64,000 nucleotides of DNA from an uncultured Desulfovibrio sp. (GTDB taxonomy: Bacteria; Desulfobacterota; Desulfovibrionia; Desulfovibrionales; Desulfovibrionaceae). The stretch is taken from assembly GCF_902477725.1 (NCBI RefSeq), contig NZ_CABSIF010000005.1:62001-126000 (forward strand). The letters are read 5' to 3'. Of this stretch, positions 24,831-32,446 are shown one piece after another (the first letter of the stretch is position 1; each line of letters starts with the position of its first letter). Made by a program: the position numbers and the translations under genes. The notes beneath the pieces were generated by a model. That model was given only the letters and a program-made list of their open reading frames with translations. It was not told where the DNA came from and did no database searches.

Positions 24831-24919
24831 ATCGAACTTACCTCCTGCCCGCAGGGCGACATACTACGGTGGCAAGCGATTGGCGAAATCTTGTAGAAAT
24901 ACAAAACAAACCCAAACAG

Positions 24920-24947
24920 AAGCCCGGCAGAAATGTCGGGCTTTCTT
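24920..24947 (+). terminator. Terminator-like hairpin inside the module
   Basis: AAGCCCGGCA pairs with TGTCGGGCTT around a GAAA tetraloop, followed by TCTTATT. It separates the small regulator from the VWA gene, whose ATG is 14 bases further on. Read-through or a nearby promoter would be needed to express VWA. Confidence 0.75.
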
Positions 24948-24960
24948 ATTGAGCGGTACC

Positions 24961-26658
24961 ATGATTCGTACAAAAGACGTTCTCAGCTGCCTGCCGCTTG
25001 TGGCGTCCATTTTGGGTGATCGCTACGGGGTGCAGGTTCGTATCGGCGGCAAGGAGGCATGCACCAACGGTAAGATCATTCACTTGCCCTCATTGCCTAT
25101 GGATTGTGAGCCTGAATTGCTGGCACTGGCCAAGGGCTTCACAGACCATGAAGCGGCCCATATACGGTATACAGACTTTGGCGCGCTGAAAGCTGCTACC
25201 CTTGACCCGGTAACCTTTCATTTGTTCAACTGCCTTGAGGACTGGCGCGTTGAAAAGAAGCTGTCAGGCATTTTCCCTGGCTGCCGGAAAAACCTGAACT
25301 GGTTGATACGACGATTCTTTGTAGAACGAGCACAGCCAAGGGCCGGGGATGATTCCCCGGCCCTTGCGGTTTTAGACTATGTGCTGCTGACGGTGCGAGT
25401 CTGGGATGTGGACGAAGTGACCCCGGCACGCCAATACGCGGCAAGCATTATGGTGCAGCATTTCCCCGGTCTGAAAGAGGCTCTGGATGCCATCTTGGTC
25501 AAGGTCTACATCCATTGCCCGGATACAGCGGCAGCAGTCGGATATGCTCAACAAATTGCCATGTGCATCCGGCAGTGGGAACCATCACAGCAACGACGCA
25601 AGCCCCACGAAAACACCACGCAAAACAAACGAATCCACGGCGAATCACTGCGCAAAGGCAACACAAACCATAAAGACTCTGAGCATTGGGCTACAAAAAA
25701 GCCCAACGATTCTACCACGCATATTAAGCGACAGGGGCATCCCGCCCATTCGCCTGAAGCAGTAGCTCCACTGCAGGCCTTAAGCGCTTTACCGCTCAAG
25801 GCCCTTTTCCATGCGGAGACGCAGGATCTACCCCAGAACATCGGGGAAATCATGGCCAGTGAGCTTGCCAAATACAGCGTGGAGTCCGCAGGCGACACTC
25901 TGAGCGTTGCTGTGGAAGGCATCCGACAAACAGCCCCCTTGCCTGCAGAACAAAAACTGCAAGCACTTCAGGCTAGCATCGCCCTGCGCACACGCCTGCA
26001 AGGCTTTCTGCAGGCGCAAACCTACAGACGTTGTATCATTGGGCGCAGAGGCAAACTCCATACCAGTTCTCTGTACCGCCTGCAGGTTGGCAATACTCGT
26101 GTTTTCCAAAAAGAATCAGAACAGCGGGGCGTTAACACCGCTGTCCACATCCTGCTGGACGTAAGCGGCAGCATGGCTGGCGCACCGATTAATCTCGCCA
26201 ATCGGGCCTGCTTTGCCTTGGCAAAGGCGCTGGGGCACATTCGTGGCGTGAATCCGGCAGCGACTGCCTTCCCTGCTACCGCAGGCACGAACTCTGTATT
26301 TCCCATCATGCGGCACGGGCAGGCGATGCCAGACTTGTTCGATAGTCGAGCTTCTGGCGGGACACCGTTGGCTGAGGCTTTATGGTGGGTGCTGCAAACC
26401 ATGCTGCCCCTCAAAGAGCAGCGTAAAATAATCTTGGTTATCACTGATGGCATGCCAGACAATTCGCAGGCTGCAAACAACGCCATAGGGGTGGCGCAAA
26501 AACTTGGCTTTGAAGTTTATGGTATTGGCATCAGGAATGAGCACATAACCTTCCTTCTGCCGCACACCAGCAAGGTGGTCAACGACTTGCCCGACCTGGT
26601 GCCTGCCATGTTTACCATACTGCAGGTTGCATTACTGAAAGGAGCTAAGAATGACTGA
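24961..26658 (+). CDS. CobT-like von Willebrand factor A domain protein
   Basis: This is a 565-residue protein. The N-terminal half has a metalloprotease-like helix (AKGFTDHEAAHIRYTDFG, with an HExxH-related HEAAH at about residue 63) and FNCLEDWRVEKKLSG, features of the CobT/VWA family. A low-complexity polar linker spans about 205-265. The C-terminal VWA domain has the MIDAS motif LLDVSGSMAG (DxSxS at 400-404), GGTPLAEAL and LVITDGMPD. VWA proteins bind metal-dependent ligands and work with MoxR/CobS ATPases, here 22466-23491. The stop overlaps the next small ORF by 8 bases. Decayed copies of its 3' end occur at 45936 and 58960, so the gene is a marker for this family of elements. Confidence 0.87.
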   Translation: MIRTKDVLSCLPLVASILGDRYGVQVRIGGKEACTNGKIIHLPSLPMDCEPELLALAKGFTDHEAAHIRYTDFGALKAATLDPVTFHLFNCLEDWRVEKKLSGIFPGCRKNLNWLIRRFFVERAQPRAGDDSPALAVLDYVLLTVRVWDVDEVTPARQYAASIMVQHFPGLKEALDAILVKVYIHCPDTAAAVGYAQQIAMCIRQWEPSQQRRKPHENTTQNKRIHGESLRKGNTNHKDSEHWATKKPNDSTTHIKRQGHPAHSPEAVAPLQALSALPLKALFHAETQDLPQNIGEIMASELAKYSVESAGDTLSVAVEGIRQTAPLPAEQKLQALQASIALRTRLQGFLQAQTYRRCIIGRRGKLHTSSLYRLQVGNTRVFQKESEQRGVNTAVHILLDVSGSMAGAPINLANRACFALAKALGHIRGVNPAATAFPATAGTNSVFPIMRHGQAMPDLFDSRASGGTPLAEALWWVLQTMLPLKEQRKIILVITDGMPDNSQAANNAIGVAQKLGFEVYGIGIRNEHITFLLPHTSKVVNDLPDLVPAMFTILQVALLKGAKND

Positions 26659-26758
26659 AAATAATCCTGTCAGCAGTCTTGACGCCTCAGCATGGCTTGT
26701 CATTGCAATTGCCCTGCTAAAAGCTGCAAAGGCTATTTGGGATGAATTGAAGGATTAA
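26651..26758 (+). CDS. 35-residue hydrophobic peptide ORF coupled to VWA gene
   Basis: A short ORF starts at ATG 26651, overlapping the VWA stop (AATGACTGA), with AAAGGAG about eight bases ahead inside the VWA gene. It encodes MTENNPVSSLDASAWLVIAI continuing ALLKAAKAIWDELKD: a polar head, a single hydrophobic segment of about 15 residues and a charged end, like a small membrane peptide. A homologous but frameshifted copy lies at 46062-46168, and 3' fragments of it start the R2 and R3 repeats (59219 and 62347). Conservation in position and sequence argues that it is real. Its function is unknown. Confidence 0.6.
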   Translation: MTENNPVSSLDASAWLVIAIALLKAAKAIWDELKD

Positions 26759-26765
26759 ATATTGA

Positions 26766-26815
26766 GGATTACGCCCAGTAATATGGTATTAATTGGGCCT
26801 TACTGGGCATAATCC
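26766..26815 (+). terminator. Hairpin ending the VWA module
   Basis: GGATTACGCCCAGTAA pairs with TTACTGGGCATAATCC with one mismatch, around an 18-base loop. No long T-run follows. A related hairpin with compensating differences (GATTATGCCCAGCA / TGCTGGGCATAATC) follows the decayed copy at 46177-46226, so the structure itself is conserved. Confidence 0.7.
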
Positions 26816-26916
26816 TTAAGATTTTATCGTCAGCACTCTTGATCTGCTATACCCTAGAACAAATTTGGAAGCATCACACTTGGAGTCTAATTCTCAGGCA
26901 GACACTTTTCCTCAAA

Positions 26917-28236
26917 TTATTCCAGCTTTAAAAATAAGCTACGAACTTTGCCTATCAACCACGATGTCAACTTCCATATCGAGCGAAGAATGAACACGCG
27001 TGTCCGTCGCTCTAACATAATAATGCGGCGAAACAAGTAGAGGCAACGTCGAGTTTCCTCTCCGGTTCGTTCTGACATCTTAATTAGCTTAGCGGTCGCA
27101 TTTGCAACTTTACCTCCAATAACTATAGAGAAAAAAATGTAGAACAGCCAACGGTACTGTTTGTCTCGCAGACATACTTGTTCATTTTCAATTAGTTTAT
27201 CATGAATAGCGCTCAATCTAATAATGTTCGGCACGAGAAGTTCACTTGCCAACGCAATAGGAATCTCAGGTGAGTATGAATTTTTTTCACCATCTAAATT
27301 TTCTGGTAAAGCCTCTGCCACGGCAATGGGTGTGGGCTTGCAGCTAGTTGTAATAGAGTATCGCAACGTTCCGTGCCCAAGATCAATCACGGGACACTGT
27401 AGGCGATTGTAGGCTGCAATCTCGGTTCGAATTTTACGAATTTCTTCTAGAGACGCGTCGGAGGTACCGTCCCCGTATATTTGAGCAGTAGATTTTGGCG
27501 CCAAGCCCGGTAAACATTTAGTGGCACTGGAGTAAGCATAGTCATACAATCGAAACTGAACGGCATTAGCCCATTTACATGAGGGACTAGCGGCATCACC
27601 GTTCTTCAAACACCAAGCATCATATAGTTCAACTTGCCGTAAAAGATAAGAACTCGTCTGGCTGATTTTTTCGATAGTTTGATCAAGCTCCCGTCGATGT
27701 TGATTCATTTCAGCATCAGCCACAAAAAAAATCCCAGCCAAAATTGCTGCGACACACCACACATGATCGTATGCATGCCAAAAGCCATCTTTAAATGTAA
27801 AAATATCAACTAGTAAAATCGTTATGGCCCACCCCGACAGCAGACCGAAAAGAAGCAATGAAACTGTCCCCAAAGGGGCACCAAGTATCCCCGTACCATC
27901 AATAGTAAAATTTTTTGGAACCCAACCGGTGCTAGGCCATATATCACAGATCCCCAGCAGCCCAGGCAATATAAGCAAAATGGCGATAGACATTAAGCCG
28001 ATTTTTCGCTGCAAGACATAACCTGCAAAAAATAGAAGTAGTGAAAGAAAAATCGCATAAATGAACAATACTAAAAAACATGCTAGCGCGACCTCAGGAG
28101 GAGTTGGTGCTGATGTAGCACCGGGCATGGGAAGTAGTATGCTTTGGTGCATTCCAAGGCCGCTTAAGTTCTGTGCAATGCTCCAAGCACCGGAAATCAG
28201 CATTGTATAATATGGATATAGAAAAAATTTCAACAT
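26917..28236 (-). CDS. Multi-pass membrane protein of unknown function
   Basis: This 439-residue protein has an N-terminal half with four or five hydrophobic segments (about 50-72 ACFLVLFIYAIFLSLLLFFA, 78-97 IGLMSIAILLILPGLLGICD, 120-145 and 158-178). A soluble loop of about 190 residues has several Cys (DAWCLKNGDAASPSCKWANA, KCLPGL, QCPV, SCKP) and probably lies outside the cytoplasm. One more segment at about 375-392 precedes a basic cytoplasmic tail rich in Arg and Lys. I recognise no family. It is AT-rich, stands alone on the minus strand between the VWA module and the R1 repeat, and could be a membrane-acting effector or cargo. Confidence 0.72.
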   Translation of the reverse strand: MLKFFLYPYYTMLISGAWSIAQNLSGLGMHQSILLPMPGATSAPTPPEVALACFLVLFIYAIFLSLLLFFAGYVLQRKIGLMSIAILLILPGLLGICDIWPSTGWVPKNFTIDGTGILGAPLGTVSLLLFGLLSGWAITILLVDIFTFKDGFWHAYDHVWCVAAILAGIFFVADAEMNQHRRELDQTIEKISQTSSYLLRQVELYDAWCLKNGDAASPSCKWANAVQFRLYDYAYSSATKCLPGLAPKSTAQIYGDGTSDASLEEIRKIRTEIAAYNRLQCPVIDLGHGTLRYSITTSCKPTPIAVAEALPENLDGEKNSYSPEIPIALASELLVPNIIRLSAIHDKLIENEQVCLRDKQYRWLFYIFFSIVIGGKVANATAKLIKMSERTGEETRRCLYLFRRIIMLERRTRVFILRSIWKLTSWLIGKVRSLFLKLE

Positions 28237-28390
28237 AAATTTATGATAGTTACAAGTTATTTAAAAAATCCACTGTCAATAATTATATTAATTTATATCT
28301 AGATAGCTATTTTTTCAATAACATATTTTTGGGGGGAAGGGCATATTCCAGTATCGATAGGTTGTTGAAGTTGTATGCCGCTGCTATCTA

Positions 28391-28520
28391 GATTTTCACG
28401 TAAGTCACAGCTACTATGGGGTCACAAACGGGGTCACAAGCCTTCGTGGACAAAAAATAAATTACAACGATTTCAGACTGTTGAAATTCCACATATCAAA
28501 TGGTGCCGAGTCTCCCCTTC
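28391..28520 (+). repeat. R1: att-like direct repeat (decayed core)
   Basis: About 130 bases from GATTTTCACGTAAGTCACAG to CTCCCCTTC match R2 (59286-59415) with few differences, and R3 less well. R1 contains the paired GGGGTCACAA sites (28418-28440) and a 14-base piece of the tRNA core (28507-28520). The GGCACC part of the core is missing. I read it as the right end of the first element, no longer a full att site. Confidence 0.8.
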
Positions 28521-28530
28521 ATCATCTTTT

Positions 28531-28566
28531 AAGAGTCGTTACAAGCAACCGCCTGTAACGACTCTT
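28531..28566 (+). terminator. Hairpin directly after R1
   Basis: AAGAGTCGTTACA pairs perfectly with TGTAACGACTCTT across a 10-base loop. It stands in the same place relative to the att-like core as the terminators at 521 and 59448 but has an unrelated sequence. Confidence 0.7.
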
Positions 28567-29142
28567 CGTTTGGCTTGTGCCCAGCATAGACACCTTACAA
28601 AAACCCGCCTGACCCTCCCGCCAAAAAATATGCCATCGCCAACAACTAGGATGATGACAAAAAATCAACCCCTGCACACCTTAATTGCACAATGTTTCGG
28701 TAACGAATCTTGTCCCAAGTGAGCCATACTCTGTCCTCATCGTTCAAAGGTCATAGCCTTCAAGGATTGCTGAAAGGCAAGGTAACTATAGCTTCTCTCC
28801 CATAAGAATCAGAAACGACAGAAACCCAATCATCGTCCGGCAGCGTAGCGACCACCTCAGTCAGCACGAGACCTCCGGGGCAGGTCCCTCTGACCCAACT
28901 TCAAAAATCACAGATGACGAAAACGAGACAGAAGAGCTGCTTGGACGAGATTGTGAGCATTATCTGGCCAATGGGAACAACACTTGAATCCGTTGCTGCA
29001 CAACACCAGGGAGTCGGGTTAAGGCCCCCTCCTTCACTCATGCTATGTAGTCTTAATGATCTTTCTGCGCCAAGACGCAGGAACGAAACTGCTGCACCAA
29101 TGGAGTGGAAAAAGCGGTATTTCAGGCGGGCAAGATTGAATT
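28567..29142. other. Gene-free interval, possibly decayed mobile DNA
   Basis: No supported gene. A frame from 28914 (MTKTRQKSCLDEIVSIIWPM, then ESVAAQHQG) faintly recalls the start of a transposase helix-turn-helix but is short and not continuous with anything. No integrase remnant comparable to that at 59758 is visible after R1. Confidence 0.5.
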
Positions 29143-29182
29143 GGTCTGCTGCGGCCTGATGGCAGTCAGGCCGCAGCAGACC
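29143..29182 (-). terminator. Long hairpin downstream of gudD/garD
   Basis: A 17-base perfect stem, GGTCTGCTGCGGCCTGA against TCAGGCCGCAGCAGACC, has a six-base loop and lies 13 bases past the stop of the minus-strand glucarate dehydratase gene. It lacks a T-run on the minus strand but is well placed to end or protect that mRNA. Confidence 0.65.
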
Positions 29183-29194
29183 ATGACTGAGGAG

Positions 29195-30529
29195 CTAGCG
29201 GAGGAGGCAGGGAAGTTTGGGGTTAAATGTCCAGCCAGGGATAAGCTGCTGCATGGTCACGGAATCGTCACGAGCACCAAGGCACTGCTTTTTATAAAGA
29301 TCGTGTGCGGCTTCCAGTTGCGCCATATCCAGCTCAATGCCAAGACCCGGCGCATCGGGAACGCGGATATTGCCCTGACGGATGGGCAAGGGTTCCTTGG
29401 TCAGGCGCTCGCGCCCTTCCTGCCAGATCCAGTGTGTGTCGATGGCTGTGACCCGGCCCGGGGCGGCAGCGGCAACGTGCGTAAACATGGCAAGCGAGAT
29501 GTCAAAGTGGTTGTTGGAGTGCGAGCCCCAAGTTAGGCCAAAAGTATCGCACATCTGCGCCACGCGAACAGAACCTTCCAGCGTCCAGAAGTGCGGGTCG
29601 GCCAGGGGGATATCCACCGACTGCAGCATGATGGAGTGGGACATCTGCCGCCAGTCTGTGGCAATCATGTTGGTTGCCGTGGGGATGCCCGTGGCACGGC
29701 GAAATTCTGCCATAACCTCGCGGCCAGAAAAGCCTTGTTCCGCCCCACATGGATCTTCCGCATAGGCCAGCACGTCCTTGGCTGCGCTGCAAACCCGCAC
29801 GGCTTCTTCCAGCGACCATGCACCATTGGGGTCAATGGTCACACGCGCCTGCGGAAAAGCCTTTGCAATGGCTGCGGTGGCTTCAATTTCCTGCTCTGCA
29901 CTCAGCACGCCGCCCTTGAGCTTGAAGTCTTCAAATCCGTAAACATCGTGCGATGCCTGGGCAAGCCGGGCGATACTTTCAGCGGTGATAGCCTCCTGGT
30001 TGCGCAGACCATACCAGCTGTCTTCGCCCTCGTTTGAGCGGTCGTAAGAAAGATTAGTCTTTTCTTTGTCCCCAACATAGAACAGATATCCCAGCACCTT
30101 GACCGTGTCGCGCTGCTGACCATCACCCAGCAGGGCCGCCACGGGAAGGTTAAGAAACTTGCCCAGCAAATCCAGCAGGGCAGCTTCGATGGCTGTTACC
30201 GTATGGATGGTCGTGCGCAGGTCAAAGGTCTGCAATCCGCGACCGCCAGCATCCCGCTCGGCAAACCGAGTGCGAACCGTGCGCAGGATGTTGCGGTAAT
30301 CGCCAATGCCTTTGCTCACAACCAAGGGGATGGAGTCTTCCAGCGTCTGCCGTATTTTTTCTCCGCCCGGCACTTCACCAATGCCGATATTGCCAGTATT
30401 ATCCGTAAGAACAACAACATTTCTGGTAAAGTATGGCCCGTGCGCACCGCTGAGGTTCAGCAGCATGCTGTCGCGTCCTGCAACAGGGTACACCTTCATA
30501 TCTGTAACGCGGGGAGATTCAATATTCAT
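29195..30529 (-). CDS. gudD: Glucarate dehydratase (first copy)
   Basis: This 444-residue enolase-superfamily enzyme dehydrates D-glucarate to 5-keto-4-deoxy-D-glucarate in the cytoplasm. Length and motifs match GudD: FKLKGGVL with the catalytic Lys pair, VTIDPNGAW with a metal Asp, EDPCGAEQG, ATNMIATDW, PLADPHFW and SHSNNHFD with the catalytic His/Asn. The ATG is preceded by AGGAA with normal spacing. It lies 63 bases after garD on the same strand, and both are probably driven by the sigma-54 promoter at 32228-32243. A paralogue is at 39599. Both retain catalytic residues, so this is not a plain inactive GudX-type copy. Confidence 0.93.
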   Translation of the reverse strand: MNIESPRVTDMKVYPVAGRDSMLLNLSGAHGPYFTRNVVVLTDNTGNIGIGEVPGGEKIRQTLEDSIPLVVSKGIGDYRNILRTVRTRFAERDAGGRGLQTFDLRTTIHTVTAIEAALLDLLGKFLNLPVAALLGDGQQRDTVKVLGYLFYVGDKEKTNLSYDRSNEGEDSWYGLRNQEAITAESIARLAQASHDVYGFEDFKLKGGVLSAEQEIEATAAIAKAFPQARVTIDPNGAWSLEEAVRVCSAAKDVLAYAEDPCGAEQGFSGREVMAEFRRATGIPTATNMIATDWRQMSHSIMLQSVDIPLADPHFWTLEGSVRVAQMCDTFGLTWGSHSNNHFDISLAMFTHVAAAAPGRVTAIDTHWIWQEGRERLTKEPLPIRQGNIRVPDAPGLGIELDMAQLEAAHDLYKKQCLGARDDSVTMQQLIPGWTFNPKLPCLLR

Positions 30530-30592
30530 GGCAATTCCTTATGTATGGAGTTTGCATATTATTTCCGGATATGGCCTGTGAGTAGATTGCTA

Positions 30593-32131
30593 TTATGTAA
30601 TGGGGGCCGGATTGAACAGGGCCAGATCATTGTAAAGCCCCCATCGGTCGGTGCAGGTCTGGCGTTTTCCGCTGGCAACATCAAGAATCATATTGAACAG
30701 ATCCTCGCCGCACTGATCAATGCTGCTAGCTCCGGTTGCAATACCGCCAGCGTCAAAATCCATCAGGTCGTGCCAGCGCCGTGCCAGTTCGGTGCGCGTT
30801 GCCACTTTGATTACTGGCACTTCACGCAACCCGTATGGTGTGCCGCGGCCAGTAGAAAAAATGTGCAGATTCATGCCCGCCGCCAGTTGCAGCGTACCGC
30901 AAACAAAATCAGATGCGGGGGTTGCGACATAATAAAGGCCAGCGGCATTTTGCGGCAACTGCTCACCCGGCGAGACAACCCCAACGATGGGAGCACTGCC
31001 AGACTTGATCAACGAGCCCATGGCTTTTTCGGTAATATTGTTAAGGCCGCCCTTTTTGTTGCCCGGCGTGGTATTGGCGCTGCGGTCAACACCACCGGCG
31101 GCAAGATAATCATCATACCAGCGCATTTCGCGTATGAGGCCCTGCGCCACCTCCGTCGAGGCCGCACGCGCCACAAGCTGATCTATGCCGTCGCGCACTT
31201 CTGTTACTTCTGAAAAAAAGGCCGTACCCCCGGCGCGCACAATACGGTCAGCCGCAGCCCCAAGGGCCGGATTGGCCGTAATGCCCGAAAAGGCGTCTGA
31301 CCCACCGCACTGCATGCCCACGCGCAAGCCGGAAGCAGGGCATGCTTCACGCTTCCGCTTGTCCATCAGCTCCAGCCTGCGGCGCATGGCATCCAGCAGA
31401 GCATCCAGCATGGATTCAAAGCCGTGGTATTGCTCGTCCTGAAGGCATACGGTTTCAGGGGTATTGCTTGGCATAAGCTTTTCTGGTGTCAGCTTTTCAC
31501 AGCCAAGGCTGCACAGCAAAGGCATGCCGCCAAAATTGGGATTACGCAGAATATTGCGCAAGGTGCGGATGGGAATGGGCGCAGCGGGCGCATCAATGGC
31601 CACGCCGCAACCATAGATATGATTGATGGCTACGATATCGTCGACATTGGGATAGCGGGGCAACAGCTCTTGCCGGGCCCGCTGTACGGCAACATCAAGC
31701 ACGCCTGCGGCGCACTGAACGCACGCGCCGATAGCAAGAATATTACGCGTGCCGAAGGTTCCGTCATCGTTGCGGTACCCCTGAAAACTGCGGCCTTCAA
31801 GCGGCGAAAAAGCCGGGAAGCTGCGCGGGCAGTATACCAGATGATCCAGCTCTGGCGGTTCGGGCATGCGCATGCGCTGCTCCGAAACCCACATGCCAGC
31901 CTGAATGTCCTCAAGCGCATACCCAATGGTTACACCATAGCGGCGCACCACCTGCCCGCTGGCAATGTCAGCCAGCGCGACCTTGTGCCCTTGGGGAATA
32001 TGTTCCTTGAGGACAGGGCCGTTGACCAGGGCCGCCCCTGGCGGAAGCCCGTCATCGTTAACAATTACAGCAACATTGTCGTCGGGATGAATGCGTACAC
32101 ATAACCCCGGAGTTGCGTTGCTTTGGTTCAT
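30593..32131 (-). CDS. garD: Galactarate dehydratase
   Basis: This 512-residue UxaA/GarD-family dehydratase converts galactarate to 5-keto-4-deoxy-D-glucarate, feeding the same route as GudD. The N-terminal SAF-like part (VRIHPDDNVAVIVNDDGLPP) is followed by the catalytic body with GYRNDDGTFGTRN, INHIYGCGVAIDAP, SLGCEKL, GMQCGGSDAFSGI and TPGNKKGGLNNITEKAMGS. It is close to the usual 520 residues. The ATG at 32131 with GAGGA upstream is chosen; in-frame openings further upstream have no ribosome site and would run through the sigma-54 promoter. Confidence 0.93.
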   Translation of the reverse strand: MNQSNATPGLCVRIHPDDNVAVIVNDDGLPPGAALVNGPVLKEHIPQGHKVALADIASGQVVRRYGVTIGYALEDIQAGMWVSEQRMRMPEPPELDHLVYCPRSFPAFSPLEGRSFQGYRNDDGTFGTRNILAIGACVQCAAGVLDVAVQRARQELLPRYPNVDDIVAINHIYGCGVAIDAPAAPIPIRTLRNILRNPNFGGMPLLCSLGCEKLTPEKLMPSNTPETVCLQDEQYHGFESMLDALLDAMRRRLELMDKRKREACPASGLRVGMQCGGSDAFSGITANPALGAAADRIVRAGGTAFFSEVTEVRDGIDQLVARAASTEVAQGLIREMRWYDDYLAAGGVDRSANTTPGNKKGGLNNITEKAMGSLIKSGSAPIVGVVSPGEQLPQNAAGLYYVATPASDFVCGTLQLAAGMNLHIFSTGRGTPYGLREVPVIKVATRTELARRWHDLMDFDAGGIATGASSIDQCGEDLFNMILDVASGKRQTCTDRWGLYNDLALFNPAPIT

Positions 32132-32227
32132 GGCGTTCCTCTGCATCCTTGCGGAAAAACCGCAGTTGACTGAGCTGTTCCAACAGAAACCGCCCGTCTC
32201 GCCTCTGCCACACGCATTTTCACATAC

Positions 32228-32243
32228 AGCAAGAGACATGCCA
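32228..32243 (-). promoter_or_regulatory. Sigma-54 promoter for garD-gudD
   Basis: Read on the minus strand: TGGCATGTCTCTTGCT, matching the -24 (TGGCA) and -12 (TTGCT) elements with exact GG-N10-GC spacing. It lies about 100 bases before the garD start and faces it. The adjacent regulator gene at 32447 is a sigma-54 activator, which supports function. Confidence 0.75.
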
Positions 32244-32318
32244 CAGAGCCATGATACCGATTTTACACAACAATACGGAACATCTAAATAGCTATTGCTC
32301 TCAGTGCGACACAAAAAC

Positions 32319-32397
32319 GCAACAAAACATGCAACATCCCGCACCACAAAACACTACAACGCGACATTTTGTAGCATTGCACCACAAATATGCAACA
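32319..32397. promoter_or_regulatory. Candidate upstream activator sites (GCAACA motifs)
   Basis: GCAACA occurs at 32319, 32331 and 32392, and an inverted pair CTACAA...TTGTAG spans 32354-32374. All lie 75-170 bases upstream of the sigma-54 promoter. The palindrome GCAACATTTTGTTGC at 34657-34671, near the other promoter controlled by this locus, has the same half-site. This suggests a common activator, inferred to be the gene at 32447. Confidence 0.4.
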
Positions 32398-32446
32398 CAT
32401 GGACAAACTACCCACTCAGCCCAATCAACCAAACAGCCAAAATGGC

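Noticed and set aside
22466..26658. CobS/CobT-like genes as a cobalt chelatase for cobalamin synthesis
   Set aside because: There is no CobN or other cobalamin gene, and the DUF3150 neighbour and mobile context point to the element-associated MoxR/VWA group.
28914..29159. Possible transposase fragment after R1
   Set aside because: Similarity is limited to a few residues (ESVAAQH) in an 81-codon frame with no neighbours of the same kind.
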